Positions 33,324-43,828 are shown, numbered from the stretch's first letter. The stretch: DNA of 45,711 nucleotides from Oscillospiraceae bacterium (GCA_015066015.1 SVPE01000015.1:1-45711); one strand, 5' to 3'. Translations and numbers: made by a program. Notes: generated from the sequence alone by a model not told the origin.

Positions 33324-33692
33324 GTGATACAGCAACAGAGTTACCTCAAGGTTGCCGATAACACGGGCGCAAAAGAGCTTATGTGCATTCGCGTACTCGG
33401 TGGTACCGGCAGGAGGTATGCCAATATCGGCGACGTGGTAGTAGCTTCAGTTAAGAAGGCTGCACCCGGCGGCGTTGTAAAAAAAGGCGAAGTAGTCAAA
33501 GCAGTTATCGTTAGATCTGTTAAAGGCCTTCGCAGAGAAGACGGCACATACATTCGTTTCGACGAAAATGCAGCCGTAATTATTAAAGAAGACAAAAATC
33601 CCAAAGGCACACGTATCTTTGGACCCGTAGCAAGAGAGTTGAGAGAAAAAGATTATCTTAAGATTCTCAGTCTCGCTCCGGAAGTGCTTTAA
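33324..33692 (+). CDS. rplN: Ribosomal protein L14
   Basis: The 122-residue protein is at the subunit interface. It begins [21 protein letters not shown], an almost invariant opening, and ends [13 protein letters not shown] [18 protein letters not shown]. The start codon is GTG, supported by AAGGAGG about 9 bases upstream and by the conserved N-terminus. Confidence 0.99.
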   Translation: MIQQQSYLKVADNTGAKELMCIRVLGGTGRRYANIGDVVVASVKKAAPGGVVKKGEVVKAVIVRSVKGLRREDGTYIRFDENAAVIIKEDKNPKGTRIFGPVARELREKDYLKILSLAPEVL

Positions 33693-33710
33693 TCGGGAGG
33701 TGCAGAAGAG

Positions 33711-34037
33711 ATGAATAAAGTTCATGTAAAGACCGGTGATGAGGTCGTAGTTATCAATGGTAAATATCGCGGCAAAAGAGGCAAGGTTTTAGAAGTTAGC
33801 CCCAAAGAGAACAAAGTTATCGTTGAAGGTGTTAACATCGTAACAAAGCACGTTAAGCCCCGTAAGGTCGGAGAACCCGGTGGACTTATCAAAGCTGAAA
33901 GCGCACTCTATGCTGACAAGGTACAGCTCATCTGCCCCAAGTGTGGCCGTCCGACAAGAACAGGCAGCACAGTAAACTCAAAGGGTAAGAAGATGCGTAC
34001 ATGCAAAAAGAGCGATTGTAACGCAGAGTTTGAATAA
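33711..34037 (+). CDS. rplX: Ribosomal protein L24
   Basis: The 108-residue protein starts 50S assembly. A KOW motif spans about residues 5-35 ([21 protein letters not shown]). The C-terminus carries four cysteines (CPKC, then C-x4-C), a likely zinc site present in many but not all L24 proteins. GGGAGG is upstream. Confidence 0.99.
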   Translation: MNKVHVKTGDEVVVINGKYRGKRGKVLEVSPKENKVIVEGVNIVTKHVKPRKVGEPGGLIKAESALYADKVQLICPKCGRPTRTGSTVNSKGKKMRTCKKSDCNAEFE

Positions 34038-34055
34038 TAGGGAGGGACATGACAA

Positions 34056-34595
34056 ATGGCAAGATTAAGAGAATTCTATGCAAAAGAAGTTGCTCCTGCA
34101 CTCATGAAGAAGTTTGAGTACAAGAGCGTCATGCAGATCCCGAAGCTTGACAAGATCGTTATCAACGTTGGTTGTGGCGAAGCTCGTGACAACCCGAAGG
34201 TACTTGATGCAGTAGTATCAGACCTTATGCAGATTACAGGTCAGAAGCCCGTACTTTGCAAAGCGAGAAAGTCAGTTGCTAACTTCAAGCTCCGTGAAGG
34301 CATGACAATCGGTGCAAAGGTAACACTCAGAGGCGAAAGAATGTATGAATTCCTCGACAGATTCTTCAACATCGCGCTTCCGAGAGTTCGAGATTTCAGA
34401 GGTATCAATCCTGATTCATTCGACGGTAAGGGTAACTACTCAATGGGTATCAAAGAGCAGTTGATTTTCCCCGAAATCGATTATGATAAGATTGACAAGG
34501 TTCGTGGCATGGATTTATGCTTTGTCACAACAGCAAAAACAGACGAAGAAGCAAGAGAGCTGCTTACACTTATGGGCGCTCCGTTTTCTAAGTAA
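34056..34595 (+). CDS. rplE: Ribosomal protein L5
   Basis: At 179 residues it matches bacterial L5, which binds 5S rRNA and contacts P-site t[40 protein letters not shown] and [30 protein letters not shown] are diagnostic. GGGAGG precedes the ATG. Confidence 0.99.
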   Translation: MARLREFYAKEVAPALMKKFEYKSVMQIPKLDKIVINVGCGEARDNPKVLDAVVSDLMQITGQKPVLCKARKSVANFKLREGMTIGAKVTLRGERMYEFLDRFFNIALPRVRDFRGINPDSFDGKGNYSMGIKEQLIFPEIDYDKIDKVRGMDLCFVTTAKTDEEARELLTLMGAPFSK

Positions 34596-34611
34596 TTAAG
34601 GAGGTATAACT

Positions 34612-34797
34612 GTGGCTAAAACAGCGATGAAAGTTAAGCAGGCAAGACCTGCAAAGTATTCAACAAGACAGTACAACAGATGCAAAATCTGTGGCAGGCC
34701 GCATGCATATCTTCGTAAATACGGAGTATGTCGTATCTGCTTCAGAGAGCTCGCTCACGCGGGTCAGATTCCCGGTGTAAGAAAAGCAAGCTGGTAA
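34612..34797 (+). CDS. rpsN: Ribosomal protein S14, zinc-binding short form
   Basis: The 61-residue type Z protein has a zinc ribbon with C24, C27, C40 and C43. This is the zinc-dependent form; zinc-free paralogues elsewhere in other genomes replace it under zinc limitation. The start codon is GTG, with AAGGAGG 8 bases upstream. Confidence 0.99.
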   Translation: MAKTAMKVKQARPAKYSTRQYNRCKICGRPHAYLRKYGVCRICFRELAHAGQIPGVRKASW

Positions 34798-34823
34798 GAG
34801 CGATTGCAAAAGGAGGTTGACGT

Positions 34824-35222
34824 ATGCAAATCACAGATTCAATTGCAGATATGCTTACAAGAATTCGTAATGCGAATTCAGCAAAGCACGATACTGTAAG
34901 AATTCCCGCATCCAACATGAAGAAGGCAATTGCTCAGATTCTTGTTGATGAAGGATATGTAAAAGGATTTAAAGTTGAAGAGGACGGAAAGCAGGGCGTT
35001 ATCGAAATCGCTTTGAAGTACGGCCCCAACAAATCTCAGGTTATAACAGGTTTACGCAGAGTTTCAAAGCCCGGTCTGCGTATATACACCAACTGTGAGG
35101 ATATGCCCAAAGTTATGAAAGGCTTAGGCATTGCGATCCTCTCAACATCAAAGGGTATTTTAACTGACAAGGATGCTCGTGCTGCTAATGTTGGTGGCGA
35201 AGTCCTTGCATTTGTTTGGTAA
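34824..35222 (+). CDS. rpsH: Ribosomal protein S8
   Basis: The 132-residue protein binds helix 21 of 16S rRNA. In E. coli it represses the spc operon by binding near rplE. It begins [24 protein letters not shown] and ends with the conserved [30 protein letters not shown] is placed well. Confidence 0.99.
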   Translation: MQITDSIADMLTRIRNANSAKHDTVRIPASNMKKAIAQILVDEGYVKGFKVEEDGKQGVIEIALKYGPNKSQVITGLRRVSKPGLRIYTNCEDMPKVMKGLGIAILSTSKGILTDKDARAANVGGEVLAFVW

Positions 35223-35236
35223 GGAGGTGCTGTAAA

Positions 35237-35782
35237 ATGTCACGTATAGGCAGAATGCCCATCGAGATTCCCGCAGGAGTCGAAGTTAATATTGACGGCA
35301 GCACTGTTACCGTTAAGGGTGCAAAAGGAACACTCGTTCAGACAGTGCACAGCAATATATCAGTAGCAAAGGACGGCGAAACAATCGTTGTTACTCGTCC
35401 TGATGATAACAAATTGAACAGGTCACTTCATGGTTTGACACGTTCACTTATCGCTAACATGGTTGAAGGCGTAAGCAAAGGCTATACAAAAGAGCTTGAA
35501 GTTAACGGTGTTGGTTACCGTGCAGCTAAGGAAGGTAAAAACTTAGTTCTCAATATCGGTTACTCACATCAGGTTATCATGCCCGAAACAGACGGTATCA
35601 CAGTAGAAGTTCCGTCTCCCAACAAGATCGTTGTATCCGGTCCTGACAAGCAGAAGGTTGGTCAGTTCGCAGCAGAAGTTCGCGAAAAGCGTCCGCCTGA
35701 GCCGTATAAGGGTAAGGGAATCAAGTATGTTGATGAATACATCCGCCGTAAGGAAGGTAAAGCCGGTAAGGGCGGTAAATAG
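35237..35782 (+). CDS. rplF: Ribosomal protein L6
   Basis: The 181-residue protein near the GTPase-associated centre begins [16 protein letters not shown] and ends with the signature [26 protein letters not shown]. The frame is open back to 35216, inside rpsH, but AAGGAGG (35222-35228) points to the ATG at 35237. Confidence 0.99.
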   Translation: MSRIGRMPIEIPAGVEVNIDGSTVTVKGAKGTLVQTVHSNISVAKDGETIVVTRPDDNKLNRSLHGLTRSLIANMVEGVSKGYTKELEVNGVGYRAAKEGKNLVLNIGYSHQVIMPETDGITVEVPSPNKIVVSGPDKQKVGQFAAEVREKRPPEPYKGKGIKYVDEYIRRKEGKAGKGGK

Positions 35783-35806
35783 TCTTAAAAGAAGGAGTGA
35801 AACGGA

Positions 35807-36166
35807 ATGGTTAACAGACCTGACAGCAAAAAGGCAAGACTTAAGCGTCATAAGAGAGTCCGTGGTAAGATTCACGGAACAGCTGAATGTCCTCGCCTTA
35901 ATGTATTCCGCTCCCTGCAGCATATATATGCACAGTTGATAGACGATGATAAGGGTGTAACACTCGTATCAGCTTCAACAGTTGAAAAAGATTTTGCAGA
36001 GTACGGCGGAAATAAAACAGCAGCTCACAATGTGGGCAAATTACTCGCAGAGCGTGCCGCAAAGAAGAAAATAACAACAGTTGTTTTTGACCGCGGTGGC
36101 TATATTTATCACGGCCGTGTACAAGAGCTGGCCGAAGGTGCCCGCGAGGGTGGCCTCAAGTTCTAA
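35807..36166 (+). CDS. rplR: Ribosomal protein L18
   Basis: At 119 residues it matches L18, which carries 5S rRNA into the 50S subunit with L5. [24 protein letters not shown] and [22 protein letters not shown] are clear family stretches. GAAGGAG precedes the ATG. The stop codon is TAA within the TAATGAAGGAGG junction with rpsE. Confidence 0.99.
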   Translation: MVNRPDSKKARLKRHKRVRGKIHGTAECPRLNVFRSLQHIYAQLIDDDKGVTLVSASTVEKDFAEYGGNKTAAHNVGKLLAERAAKKKITTVVFDRGGYIYHGRVQELAEGAREGGLKF

Positions 36167-36183
36167 TGAAGGAGGAAAAAGCT

Positions 36184-36690
36184 TTGGCTATGAATGAAAC
36201 AACGGCTAATGTAAATGAATTGCAAGAACGCGTAGTAGCGATAAACCGTGTTTCCAAGACAGTAAAGGGCGGTAGAATTTTCAAGTTCGCAGCACTTGTA
36301 GTCGTTGGTGACGGAAACGGAACCGTTGGCTTCGGTCTCGGTAAATCCGGCGAAGTACCGGACGCAATACGCAAAGGTATTGAGGATGCGAAGAAGAATT
36401 TAATTCATGTATCTCTTAAGGGTACTACAATTCCTCATGAAATCATCGGTAAGTATGGTGCAGGCGTAGTTCTTATGAAACCCGCTGCTCCCGGTACCGG
36501 AGTTATTGCCGGCGGACCTGTTCGTGCAGTTGTTGAAACTGTAGGTATCAAGGATATCCGTTCAAAGGCACTTCGCTCAAACAATCCGTGTAACGTTGTT
36601 AGAGCAACAATCGACGGACTTTCAAAACTCCGTAATGTTGACGAAGTTGCGGCTATCCGCGGCAAGTCAGCTAAGGAAATTTTAGGTTAA
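36184..36690 (+). CDS. rpsE: Ribosomal protein S5 (probable TTG start)
   Basis: S5 helps control decoding accuracy and mRNA unwinding. From TTG at 36184 the product is 168 residues. [23 protein letters not shown] opens the dsRBD-like domain, and [22 protein letters not shown] follows in the C-terminal domain. An ATG overlapping the rplR stop at 36166 has no ribosome site upstream. AAGGAGG lies inside that longer frame at 36169-36175, 8 bases before the TTG and 14 before the next ATG at 36190. I therefore favour TTG, with the start uncertain by a few codons. Confidence 0.97.
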   Translation: MAMNETTANVNELQERVVAINRVSKTVKGGRIFKFAALVVVGDGNGTVGFGLGKSGEVPDAIRKGIEDAKKNLIHVSLKGTTIPHEIIGKYGAGVVLMKPAAPGTGVIAGGPVRAVVETVGIKDIRSKALRSNNPCNVVRATIDGLSKLRNVDEVAAIRGKSAKEILG

Positions 36691-36703
36691 GGAGGGTGGA
36701 AAA

Positions 36704-36883
36704 ATGGCAGACGTTCAGGTAAAACTTGTAAAGAGCCTTATAGGCAGCAAAAAGGATCAGATTGCCACCGCCCATGCACTTGGTCTTCATAAAATAGGGG
36801 ATGTAGCTTCACAGCCCAACAATCCCCAAACCCAAGGTAAGATTAAAAAAATAAGCCATCTTATCGAGGTAACCGAAGCGTAA
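36704..36883 (+). CDS. rpmD: Ribosomal protein L30
   Basis: A 59-residue protein ([14 protein letters not shown]... to HLIEVTEA). The conserved pattern [18 protein letters not shown] followed by KIGDV identifies L30. GGAGGGTGG lies just before the ATG. It sits in its usual place between rpsE and rplO. Confidence 0.98.
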   Translation: MADVQVKLVKSLIGSKKDQIATAHALGLHKIGDVASQPNNPQTQGKIKKISHLIEVTEA

Positions 36884-36900
36884 GCAAGGAGGTGCGGAAA

Positions 36901-37374
36901 ATGAAATTGCACGAATTATCACCGGCAGCTGGTTCAACAAAAGAACGTAAGCGTATCGGTAGAGGTGCAGCTTCCGGTCAGGGTAAAACTGCCGGTAAAG
37001 GTCACAAAGGTCAAAAAGCCCGTGCAGGTCGCGGTATGCGTGCCGGCTTCGAGGGCGGTCAGATGCCTTTACAGAGACGTATTCCGAAGCGTGGATTTAA
37101 CAACATCTTCGCTAAGAAGATTGCATCTGTAAACGTATCAGAACTTGAGAGAGTTTTTGACAATGGTGCGGTTGTTGATGCAGCAGCACTTATCGAAAAG
37201 GGTCTTGTAAAAGGCGCTTTCGACGGTATAAAAATTCTTGGTAACGGTGAGCTTACCAAAAAGCTCACGGTAAAGCTTGTTTCTTACAGTGATTCTGATA
37301 AGGAAACCAAGCCTTACTCCGAGTCAGCTTTGGCAAAGATTGAAGCTGCAGGCGGAAAGGTTGAGGTGATTTGA
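36901..37374 (+). CDS. rplO: Ribosomal protein L15
   Basis: The 157-residue protein is a late 50S assembly component. It begins [22 protein letters not shown], then a glycine- and lysine-rich extension ([20 protein letters not shown]). A GTG 9 bases upstream lies within the Shine-Dalgarno itself (AAGGAGG 36886-36892), so the ATG at 36901 is the start. The stop codon is 1 base before the secY start. Confidence 0.99.
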   Translation: MKLHELSPAAGSTKERKRIGRGAASGQGKTAGKGHKGQKARAGRGMRAGFEGGQMPLQRRIPKRGFNNIFAKKIASVNVSELERVFDNGAVVDAAALIEKGLVKGAFDGIKILGNGELTKKLTVKLVSYSDSDKETKPYSESALAKIEAAGGKVEVI

Positions 37375-37375
37375 G

Positions 37376-38722
37376 TTGATTCAGACAATAATCAATGCAT
37401 GGAAAATCGCCGACCTTAGAAAAAAATTGTTATACACAGCACTTATTCTTTTAGTATTCAGAATCGGTGCAGCAATTCCGGTGCCCTTCGTTGATGCAGC
37501 AAGTGGTATTTTCTCCACATCAGCTGCACAGGGTACATTTATGGAATACCTTCAGATGATGACAGGTGATGCTTTCAACTACGGTACAGTCTTCGCATTG
37601 TCAATCACCCCGTACATCAACTCTTCAATCATCATGCAGTTGTTGACGGTTGCAATTCCTTACCTCGAAAGATTACAGAAAGAGGGCGAGGAAGGACGCA
37701 AGAAGATTGCATCTATCACTCGTGTTGTTACAGTAGTACTTGGTCTCTTACAGAGTACAGCATATTACTTCTATCTCCGTAATCAGACAGGTCCTGACGG
37801 AAAGAACTTCCTTATGAAGGACGCAGCAGGCAATCCTTTCACAGGTTTCGCTGCAGTATTCCAGGCAATCGTAATTATTCTTTGTTTCACAGCAGGTACA
37901 GCACTCATCATGTGGATGGGTGAAAGAATCAACGAAAAAGGTATCGGCAACGGTATTTCAATGATTCTTTTCGCAGGTATCGTATCAAGAATCCCCGCAC
38001 TCGTAACTACAATCTGGAGTTACTTCGAGCAGGGTGTTAACGTACCCGCATACTATGCACTTGCACCTATAGCATACATCATTATGCTCGCTATGATCGC
38101 ATACATTGTATGGATGGATAATGCTGAAAGACGTATTCCCGTTCAGTATGCAAAGAGAGTTGTCGGCAGAAAGATGTACGGCGGACAGAGCACACATATT
38201 CCGATCAAGGTTAATATGTCAGGCGTTATGCCCGTTATCTTCGCAAGCTCAATCCTTTCACTTCCCCCGACAATCCAGATGTTTGTCAACGTTAAAGAGG
38301 GAAGCGGATGGGCAACATTCTTCAAAATTTTCACAGCAGAGCACTGGGCTTATGCTATTATCTATTTCGTATTGATTCTGTTCTTTGCATATTTCTATGC
38401 ATCAATTCAGTACAATCCGATCGAAATGGCAAACAACATCCGCAAACAGAGCGGTGCTATCCCGGGTATCCGTCCCGGCAAGCCCACATCTGATTATATC
38501 GGAAAGATTCTGTCAAGAATTACATTATTAGGAGCTTTGATGCTCTGTGTAGTCGCTCTCTTCCCGATTGTCTTCTCGCAGATAACAGCAGCATGCAACG
38601 TACCGATGAACCTTTCATTGGGCGGAACATCAATTATCATCTTGGTTGGTGTTGCACTTGAAACTGTTAAACAGCTTGAATCTCAGATGATGATGCGTCA
38701 CTATAAGGGCTTCCTTGATTAA
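37376..38722 (+). CDS. secY: Protein translocase subunit SecY
   Basis: The 448-residue membrane protein forms the Sec export channel. About ten hydrophobic segments are visible, with VFRIGAAIPVPFVD in helix 1, the plug region after it, and GKILSRITLLGALMLC and GGTSIIILVGVALETVKQLESQ at the end. The start codon is TTG at 37376: an in-frame stop lies three codons upstream and the next residues match the SecY N-terminus (IQTIINAWKIADLRKK). It nearly touches rplO, linking channel synthesis to ribosome synthesis. Confidence 0.98.
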   Translation: MIQTIINAWKIADLRKKLLYTALILLVFRIGAAIPVPFVDAASGIFSTSAAQGTFMEYLQMMTGDAFNYGTVFALSITPYINSSIIMQLLTVAIPYLERLQKEGEEGRKKIASITRVVTVVLGLLQSTAYYFYLRNQTGPDGKNFLMKDAAGNPFTGFAAVFQAIVIILCFTAGTALIMWMGERINEKGIGNGISMILFAGIVSRIPALVTTIWSYFEQGVNVPAYYALAPIAYIIMLAMIAYIVWMDNAERRIPVQYAKRVVGRKMYGGQSTHIPIKVNMSGVMPVIFASSILSLPPTIQMFVNVKEGSGWATFFKIFTAEHWAYAIIYFVLILFFAYFYASIQYNPIEMANNIRKQSGAIPGIRPGKPTSDYIGKILSRITLLGALMLCVVALFPIVFSQITAACNVPMNLSLGGTSIIILVGVALETVKQLESQMMMRHYKGFLD

Positions 38723-38744
38723 TTTTTTACAGGAGGCGTGAATT

Positions 38745-39377
38745 ATGAATTTAATTCTTTTAGGCGCACCCGGCGCCGGAAAGGGAACACAGGCAGAAAT
38801 CATCTGCGAAAAGCTTTCCATTCCGGCAATCTCAACGGGTAATATAATCCGTGCAGCATTGAAAAACGGCACAGAAATGGGACTTAAGGCAAAATCATTC
38901 ATTGATGCAGGCGCACTTGTTCCCGATGATGTTGTAATCGGCATCATTAAAGAGCGTCTTGCGGAGGATGATTGCAAGGGTGGTTTCATTCTCGACGGCT
39001 TCCCGAGAACAATTCCTCAGGCTGAGGCATTGGACGAAATGGGAGTTCAGATTGACAAAGTAATCGAGATTTATGTTCCCGATGAAAAAATCGTAAAGAG
39101 AATGTCAGGCAGAAGAGTATGTAAAGCATGCGGTGCTTCATACCACACAGAATACAAGAAACCCGCTAAGGAAGGCATTTGCAATGTCTGCGGCGAAGAA
39201 CTTGTAATCAGAGCTGACGACCATCCGGATACGGTTTTGGAAAGACTCAAGGTTTACCATGATCAGACCGAACCGTTGAAAGACTACTATGCAAAGCAGA
39301 ACAAGCTTTCAGTAGTCGAGGGTCAGGAAGAGGTAGCTGATACCACAGCATTGACTCTCAAAGCTTTGGAGGAATAG
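38745..39377 (+). CDS. adk: Adenylate kinase, zinc-binding LID type
   Basis: The enzyme converts AMP and ATP to two ADP. The 210-residue protein has a P-loop [10 protein letters not shown] (7-16), GFPRTIPQA in the core, and a long LID with four cysteines (C126, C129, C146, C149) that bind structural zinc, as in Gram-positive adenylate kinases. ACAGGAGG precedes the ATG, 22 bases after secY. It ends one base before map. Confidence 0.99.
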   Translation: MNLILLGAPGAGKGTQAEIICEKLSIPAISTGNIIRAALKNGTEMGLKAKSFIDAGALVPDDVVIGIIKERLAEDDCKGGFILDGFPRTIPQAEALDEMGVQIDKVIEIYVPDEKIVKRMSGRRVCKACGASYHTEYKKPAKEGICNVCGEELVIRADDHPDTVLERLKVYHDQTEPLKDYYAKQNKLSVVEGQEEVADTTALTLKALEE

Positions 39378-39378
39378 C

Positions 39379-40128
39379 ATGATAGTGCTCAAAACGAACA
39401 GAGAGCTTGCACTCATGAGAGATGCTTGCAGGATATCGGCAGAAGCACTACAGGTAGTAGGGGAAGCGGTCAAACCGGGTGTAACAACCTATGAATTAGA
39501 CCGACTGGCGTATGAATATATAACAAAGAACAAGGCAAGACCGAACTTCTTGAATTTATACGGTTTCCCCGCTACGGCATGCATATCCATAAATAATCAG
39601 GTTATTCATGGAATTCCGAGCAAAACAGCAGTTTTGAAAGACGGTGACATCGTCAGCGTCGACCTCGGAGCAGAACTCAACGGATATAACGGTGACAATG
39701 CCGCTACTTTTGCGGTGGGCGAGATAAGCCCCGAAGCAAAGCGGCTGTGCGACACAACCAGAGAGAGCCTTTACAAAGGCATCGAGGCGGCTGTCGTGGG
39801 CGGCAGAGTCGGCGATATCGGAGCAGCAGTATCAGAATACTGTGAAGCAAGAGGCTTCAGCGTGGTCCGCAAATATGTCGGGCACGGAATCGGAGCTGAG
39901 TTACATGAAGAACCGAGCGTACCGAATTTCGGTACTCGAGGAAGAGGAGTACGCCTGTTGCCGGGCATGACATTAGCGATTGAGCCTATGATAAATCAGG
40001 GCAAGGCAGATGTCAGAACATTGTCCGACGGTTGGACGGTAATAACGGCAGACGGAAAGCTATCTGCACATTTTGAACATACAGTAGCCATAACCACCAA
40101 CGGCCCGCAGATTTTGACGCAGGTTTAG
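39379..40128 (+). CDS. map: Methionine aminopeptidase, type I
   Basis: This metalloenzyme removes the initiator methionine from new proteins. In the 249-residue protein the five metal ligands are visible: D95, D106, H169, E202 and E233, with GHGIGAELHEEPSVPN around H169. It lacks the N-terminal zinc extension of some Firmicutes paralogues. The Shine-Dalgarno GGAGG lies inside the end of adk. Confidence 0.99.
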   Translation: MIVLKTNRELALMRDACRISAEALQVVGEAVKPGVTTYELDRLAYEYITKNKARPNFLNLYGFPATACISINNQVIHGIPSKTAVLKDGDIVSVDLGAELNGYNGDNAATFAVGEISPEAKRLCDTTRESLYKGIEAAVVGGRVGDIGAAVSEYCEARGFSVVRKYVGHGIGAELHEEPSVPNFGTRGRGVRLLPGMTLAIEPMINQGKADVRTLSDGWTVITADGKLSAHFEHTVAITTNGPQILTQV

Positions 40129-40138
40129 GAGGCGGCAG

Positions 40139-40384
40139 ATGGAGCTTAAAATCGGCAGAGTTGTCCGGTCATCAGCCGGACGTGATAAAGATAAGTATTT
40201 AGCCATAGTCGGCTTTGACGGTGATAAGATTTTAGTATGCGAGGGTAAAGAAAGACCTTTGGAAAGACCAAAAGTCAAAAATCTCAAGCATATAGAATTA
40301 ACCGACAGAATACTTGATGAGGCTGAAATGTCTACCAACCGTAGACTTAAAAAGGCTTTAAGCCAAAATTACGAAAAACTTTAA
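40139..40384 (+). CDS. KOW-domain RNA-binding protein
   Basis: The 81-residue basic protein starts with a KOW-like fold (IGRVVRSSAGRDKDKYLAIVGFDGDKILVCEGKER) similar to archaeal/eukaryotic L14e and is often found between map and infA in Clostridia. It probably binds rRNA or ribosomes, and its exact role is not known. The KNLKHIELTDRILDEAEMSTNRRLKKAL tail is helical and charged. AGGAGG is placed 5 bases before the ATG. Confidence 0.9.
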   Translation: MELKIGRVVRSSAGRDKDKYLAIVGFDGDKILVCEGKERPLERPKVKNLKHIELTDRILDEAEMSTNRRLKKALSQNYEKL

Positions 40385-40399
40385 AAGGGGAAACGTAGT

Positions 40400-40618
40400 A
40401 TGTCTAAACAGGATATGATTGAAATTGAAGGTACGGTAATTGAGGCGTTACCCAACGCAAACTTCCAGGTTGAGTTGGAAAACGGTCACAAAATTTTGGC
40501 TCACATCTCGGGAAAACTGAGAATGAATTTCATCAGAATTTTACCGGGAGATAAGGTGACGGTCGAAATGTCGCCATATGACCTCACGCGTGGGCGTATC
40601 ACATGGCGTTCCAAATAA
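40400..40618 (+). CDS. infA: Translation initiation factor IF-1
   Basis: A 72-residue OB-fold protein that occupies the A site during initiation. [52 protein letters not shown] is almost fully conserved, and RGRITWRSK is a common ending. AAAGGGG precedes the ATG. Confidence 0.99.
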   Translation: MSKQDMIEIEGTVIEALPNANFQVELENGHKILAHISGKLRMNFIRILPGDKVTVEMSPYDLTRGRITWRSK

Positions 40619-40652
40619 AAGCAGAAAGTAAAACTTTAAGGAGGTATTCTAA

Positions 40653-40766
40653 ATGAAAGTCAGACCTTCTGTCAAAAAGATTTGCGAAAAGTGCAAAGTT
40701 ATTAAACGCAAGGGAAGAGTAATGGTTATCTGTGAAAATCCCAAGCACAAGCAGCGTCAGGGCTAA
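40653..40766 (+). CDS. rpmJ: Ribosomal protein L36, zinc form
   Basis: The 37-residue protein [20 protein letters not shown]... carries the zinc ligands C11, C14, C27 and H32 of the zinc-dependent form. AAGGAGG is about 8 bases upstream. It is too short for most gene finders but sits exactly between infA and rpsM, as expected. Confidence 0.98.
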   Translation: MKVRPSVKKICEKCKVIKRKGRVMVICENPKHKQRQG

Positions 40767-40805
40767 TCCCGACGCAAACCATATTAATGGAGGTGCAACT
40801 GACAA

Positions 40806-41174
40806 ATGGCGCGTATTTCAGGTATAGACTTACCGAGAGATAAAAGAATTGAGATTGCTCTCACATATATCTTTGGTATCGGTCGTAAGACTGCAAGCGA
40901 CATTATCGCAGCGACAGGTGTAAATCCTGATGTCAGAGTAAAAGATTTGACTGAGGAAGATATAGCAAAGCTTAGCGATTACATCAATAACAACCTTACT
41001 GTAGAAGGTGATTTACGTCGCGAAACAGCATTCAGCATTAAGCGTTTGGTAGAAATTGGCTGCTACCGTGGTGTTCGTCACCGCAAGGGCCTTCCCGTAA
41101 GAGGACAGCGCTCTAAGACAAACGCTCGTACCCGTAAGGGCCCGAAGAAGACAATTGCCAATAAGAAGAAGTAA
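40806..41174 (+). CDS. rpsM: Ribosomal protein S13
   Basis: At 122 residues it is typical; it lies in the 30S head and touches t[32 protein letters not shown] opens it, and the basic tail [22 protein letters not shown] reaches the P site. GGAGGTG precedes the ATG. Confidence 0.99.
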   Translation: MARISGIDLPRDKRIEIALTYIFGIGRKTASDIIAATGVNPDVRVKDLTEEDIAKLSDYINNNLTVEGDLRRETAFSIKRLVEIGCYRGVRHRKGLPVRGQRSKTNARTRKGPKKTIANKKK

Positions 41175-41194
41175 GAGTAGGAGGGATACGAAAA

Positions 41195-41596
41195 ATGGCT
41201 AAAGTTTCAGGTAAAAAGAATGCCACACGCAAACGCCGTGAGCGTAAAAATATCGATCGCGGTGCGGCTCATATCCAATCCACCTTCAACAACACGATTG
41301 TAACTATCACAGATACTCAGGGTAATGCAGTATCATGGGCAAGTGCCGGTGAGATGGGATTCAGAGGTTCAAGAAAATCCACACCGTTCGCTGCACAGAC
41401 AGCTGCTGAAACAGCTGCAAAAGCTGCAATCGAGCATGGTATGAAGACAGTTGAGGTCTATGTTAAAGGACCCGGCGCAGGACGTGAAGCTGCAATCAGA
41501 GCTTTACAGACAGCAGGTTTAGAAGTAAGCCTTATCAAGGACGTTACTCCTATTCCTCACAATGGCTGTCGTCCGCCTAAGAGAAGGCGTGTATAA
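41195..41596 (+). CDS. rpsK: Ribosomal protein S11
   Basis: The 133-residue protein forms the platform of the 30S subunit. [18 protein letters not shown] and the ending [17 protein letters not shown] identify it. GGAGGG is upstream; the gap to rpsM is 20 bases. Confidence 0.99.
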   Translation: MAKVSGKKNATRKRRERKNIDRGAAHIQSTFNNTIVTITDTQGNAVSWASAGEMGFRGSRKSTPFAAQTAAETAAKAAIEHGMKTVEVYVKGPGAGREAAIRALQTAGLEVSLIKDVTPIPHNGCRPPKRRRV

Positions 41597-41623
41597 CCTA
41601 TTAAATTTGGAGGTGTAACGTAT

Positions 41624-42250
41624 ATGGCAAGATATACTGGCGCGGTATGTAAGTTATGCCGTCGCGAGGGTAAGAAACTCTTCTTGAAGGGTGAACGTTG
41701 CTACACTGGTAAGTGTTCAATCGAACGTCGTTCTTACGCTCCCGGTCAGCATGGCCAGAGCCGCAAAAAGACTTCTGAATACGGCATGCAGCTCAGAGCA
41801 AAGCAGCAGGCAAGACGTTACTACGGTATTCAGGAAAATCAGTTCCACAAATATTTTTTGATGGCTGAAAGAAAGCAGGGCGTAACAGGTGAAAACCTTT
41901 TAAGAATTTGCGAAAGCCGTCTTGATAACGTTGTTTATCTTTTGGGTTGGGCAAGCTCAAGAGCAGAAGCAAGACAGCTTGTAACACACGGTCACTTCAA
42001 AGTAAACGGACAGAAAACTGATATTCCGTCATATCTTTTGAAGGCAGGCGACAAACTTACAATCAAGAACGCAAGTCGCGACAGCGAGAAGATCAAGGCA
42101 GTATTGGAAGCTAACAGTGCTCGTCCCGTACCGCAGTGGCTTGAAGCTAACAACGATGCTTATGAAGCAAAAGTTGTAAATCTTCCCGACCGCGATCAGA
42201 TAGCTGCTCCTGTTGAAGAGCATCTTATCGTTGAGTTCTATTCTAAATAA
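41624..42250 (+). CDS. rpsD: Ribosomal protein S4, zinc type
   Basis: The 208-residue protein is a primary 16S rRNA binder and decoding-fidelity factor. The N-terminus holds four cysteines (C9, C12, C26, C31), the zinc-binding form. An S4 RNA-binding domain follows around [28 protein letters not shown]. In this lineage rpsD sits within the alpha operon, unlike Bacillus, and S4 is the usual autoregulator of that operon. GGAGGTG lies before the ATG. Confidence 0.99.
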   Translation: MARYTGAVCKLCRREGKKLFLKGERCYTGKCSIERRSYAPGQHGQSRKKTSEYGMQLRAKQQARRYYGIQENQFHKYFLMAERKQGVTGENLLRICESRLDNVVYLLGWASSRAEARQLVTHGHFKVNGQKTDIPSYLLKAGDKLTIKNASRDSEKIKAVLEANSARPVPQWLEANNDAYEAKVVNLPDRDQIAAPVEEHLIVEFYSK

Positions 42251-42319
42251 TGCAGCATAAGCTTTAATATTAGTAATAATCAGACAGGCTTATTTTGCAA
42301 TTAACAAGGAGGGTTTTAA

Positions 42320-43270
42320 ATGATTGGAATTGAAAAGCCCAGAATCGATAGTTTTGACGTGCGCCCCGACGGAACATACGGCAAATTCGTCGTTGAACCG
42401 TTGGAAAGAGGCTACGGCACAACGTTAGGTAACAGCTTGAGAAGAGTTTTATTATCATCTCTTCCCGGATACGCTATCACATCTGTTAAGATTGACAACG
42501 TGTTCCACGAGTTCTCAACAGTTGAGGGCGTTAAGGAAGATGTTACCGAAATAGTTTTGAACCTCAAGAGTGTTATTCTTAAAATTCACGGTGAAGGCCC
42601 CAAGACTATATATATCAATGAAACGGGTGCAGGCGAGGTTACTGCAGCTAACATCAAGACAGACAGTGAAGTTGAGATTCTCAATCCCGATTTACACATT
42701 GCTTCTCTTGACGAAGGTGCTCACCTTAGCATGGAAATGACTGCAGACATCGGCAGAGGATATGTTTCAGCTGACCGTAATAAGCAGATTCTTCAGCCCG
42801 TTATCGGAGTTATAGCAATTGATTCTATTTATACACCTGTTTTGAAGGTGAATTATACAGTTGAGAACACACGTGTCGGTCAGATTACTGACTATGACAA
42901 GCTTACGCTCGAAGTGTGGACAAACGGCACAATTTCCGCTAAGGAAGCCGTTTCTCTCGGAGCCAAGATTCTCAATGAGCATCTCAATCTCTTCGGTGAC
43001 CTCTCAGATGAGGCATACGATACAGAGATTATGGTAGTCAAGGATGACGACGGAAAAGAAAAGGTATTGGAGATGTCCGTTGAAGATCTTGACCTGTCCG
43101 TACGCTCCTTCAATTGCTTGAAGAGAGCCGGAATCAACACGGTTGGAGATTTAGCTAACAAGACTGAAGACGATATGATGAAAGTCAGAAATCTCGGACG
43201 TAAGTCACTTGATGAGGTTATCGCAAAGCTTAATTCATTAGATCTCAGTCTCCGTAAGGAAGAAGACTAA
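42320..43270 (+). CDS. rpoA: RNA polymerase alpha subunit
   Basis: The 316-residue protein has an N-terminal dimerisation domain ([28 protein letters not shown]) and, after a linker at about 230-245, a C-terminal domain ([38 protein letters not shown]). That domain contacts UP elements and activators. AAGGAGGG precedes the ATG. The 69-base gap after rpsD shows no promoter or terminator. Confidence 0.99.
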   Translation: MIGIEKPRIDSFDVRPDGTYGKFVVEPLERGYGTTLGNSLRRVLLSSLPGYAITSVKIDNVFHEFSTVEGVKEDVTEIVLNLKSVILKIHGEGPKTIYINETGAGEVTAANIKTDSEVEILNPDLHIASLDEGAHLSMEMTADIGRGYVSADRNKQILQPVIGVIAIDSIYTPVLKVNYTVENTRVGQITDYDKLTLEVWTNGTISAKEAVSLGAKILNEHLNLFGDLSDEAYDTEIMVVKDDDGKEKVLEMSVEDLDLSVRSFNCLKRAGINTVGDLANKTEDDMMKVRNLGRKSLDEVIAKLNSLDLSLRKEED

Positions 43271-43303
43271 TCTCAACCCATTAACGGTAAAGGAGTGATT
43301 TTA

Positions 43304-43726
43304 ATGCCAGGATCCAGAAAACTCGGCAGAACCAGCGACCACCGCAAGGCAATGCTCAGAGCTATGGTAACATATCTCTTGGAAAACGGCAGAATAGAAA
43401 CCACCGTTACAAGGGCAAAAGAAGTTCGTGCAATGGCAGAGAAAATGATTACTACTGCTAAGACTAACGATCTTAATTCAAAGCGTAAGGCTTTTGCATA
43501 CATCACTAAAGAAGAAGTTATCAAAAAGCTTTTCGATGAAATTGCCCCTGCATATAAAGATGTAAACGGCGGTTATTGTCGTATAATCAAAACAGCCCCC
43601 CGTCGCGGTGACGCAGCTGAAATGTGCATCATCGAGTTGACAAAGTTTGAGGCTGAAGTTAAGGAAGAAAAGAAAGCTTCCAAAGCTAAAAAAGCTGACA
43701 AAGAAGAAGCTGAAGCAACTGAATAA
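43304..43726 (+). CDS. rplQ: Ribosomal protein L17
   Basis: The 140-residue protein of the 50S tunnel exit begins [45 protein letters not shown] 9 bases upstream is part of the Shine-Dalgarno AAAGGAG, so I take the ATG at 43304. The C-terminal 20 or so residues are a Lys/Glu/Ala-rich extension. It is the last gene of the superoperon; no ecfA, truA or rplM-rpsI follow here. Confidence 0.99.
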   Translation: MPGSRKLGRTSDHRKAMLRAMVTYLLENGRIETTVTRAKEVRAMAEKMITTAKTNDLNSKRKAFAYITKEEVIKKLFDEIAPAYKDVNGGYCRIIKTAPRRGDAAEMCIIELTKFEAEVKEEKKASKAKKADKEEAEATE

Positions 43727-43736
43727 TTAAACCAAA

Positions 43737-43769
43737 CCCCCGAGGAACCGCAATTCCTCGGGGATTTTT
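43737..43769 (+). terminator. Terminator of the ribosomal superoperon
   Basis: A perfect 10-bp stem CCCCGAGGAA/TTCCTCGGGG (43738-43747 with 43754-43763), a 6-base loop and ATTTTT. It lies 11 bases after the rplQ stop codon. Confidence 0.92.
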
Positions 43770-43828
43770 CGTCGTCCCAATTTTTTTGAAAGAATTATCT
43801 ATAAAATTTGCTCTTTGTCAATAGTCGG

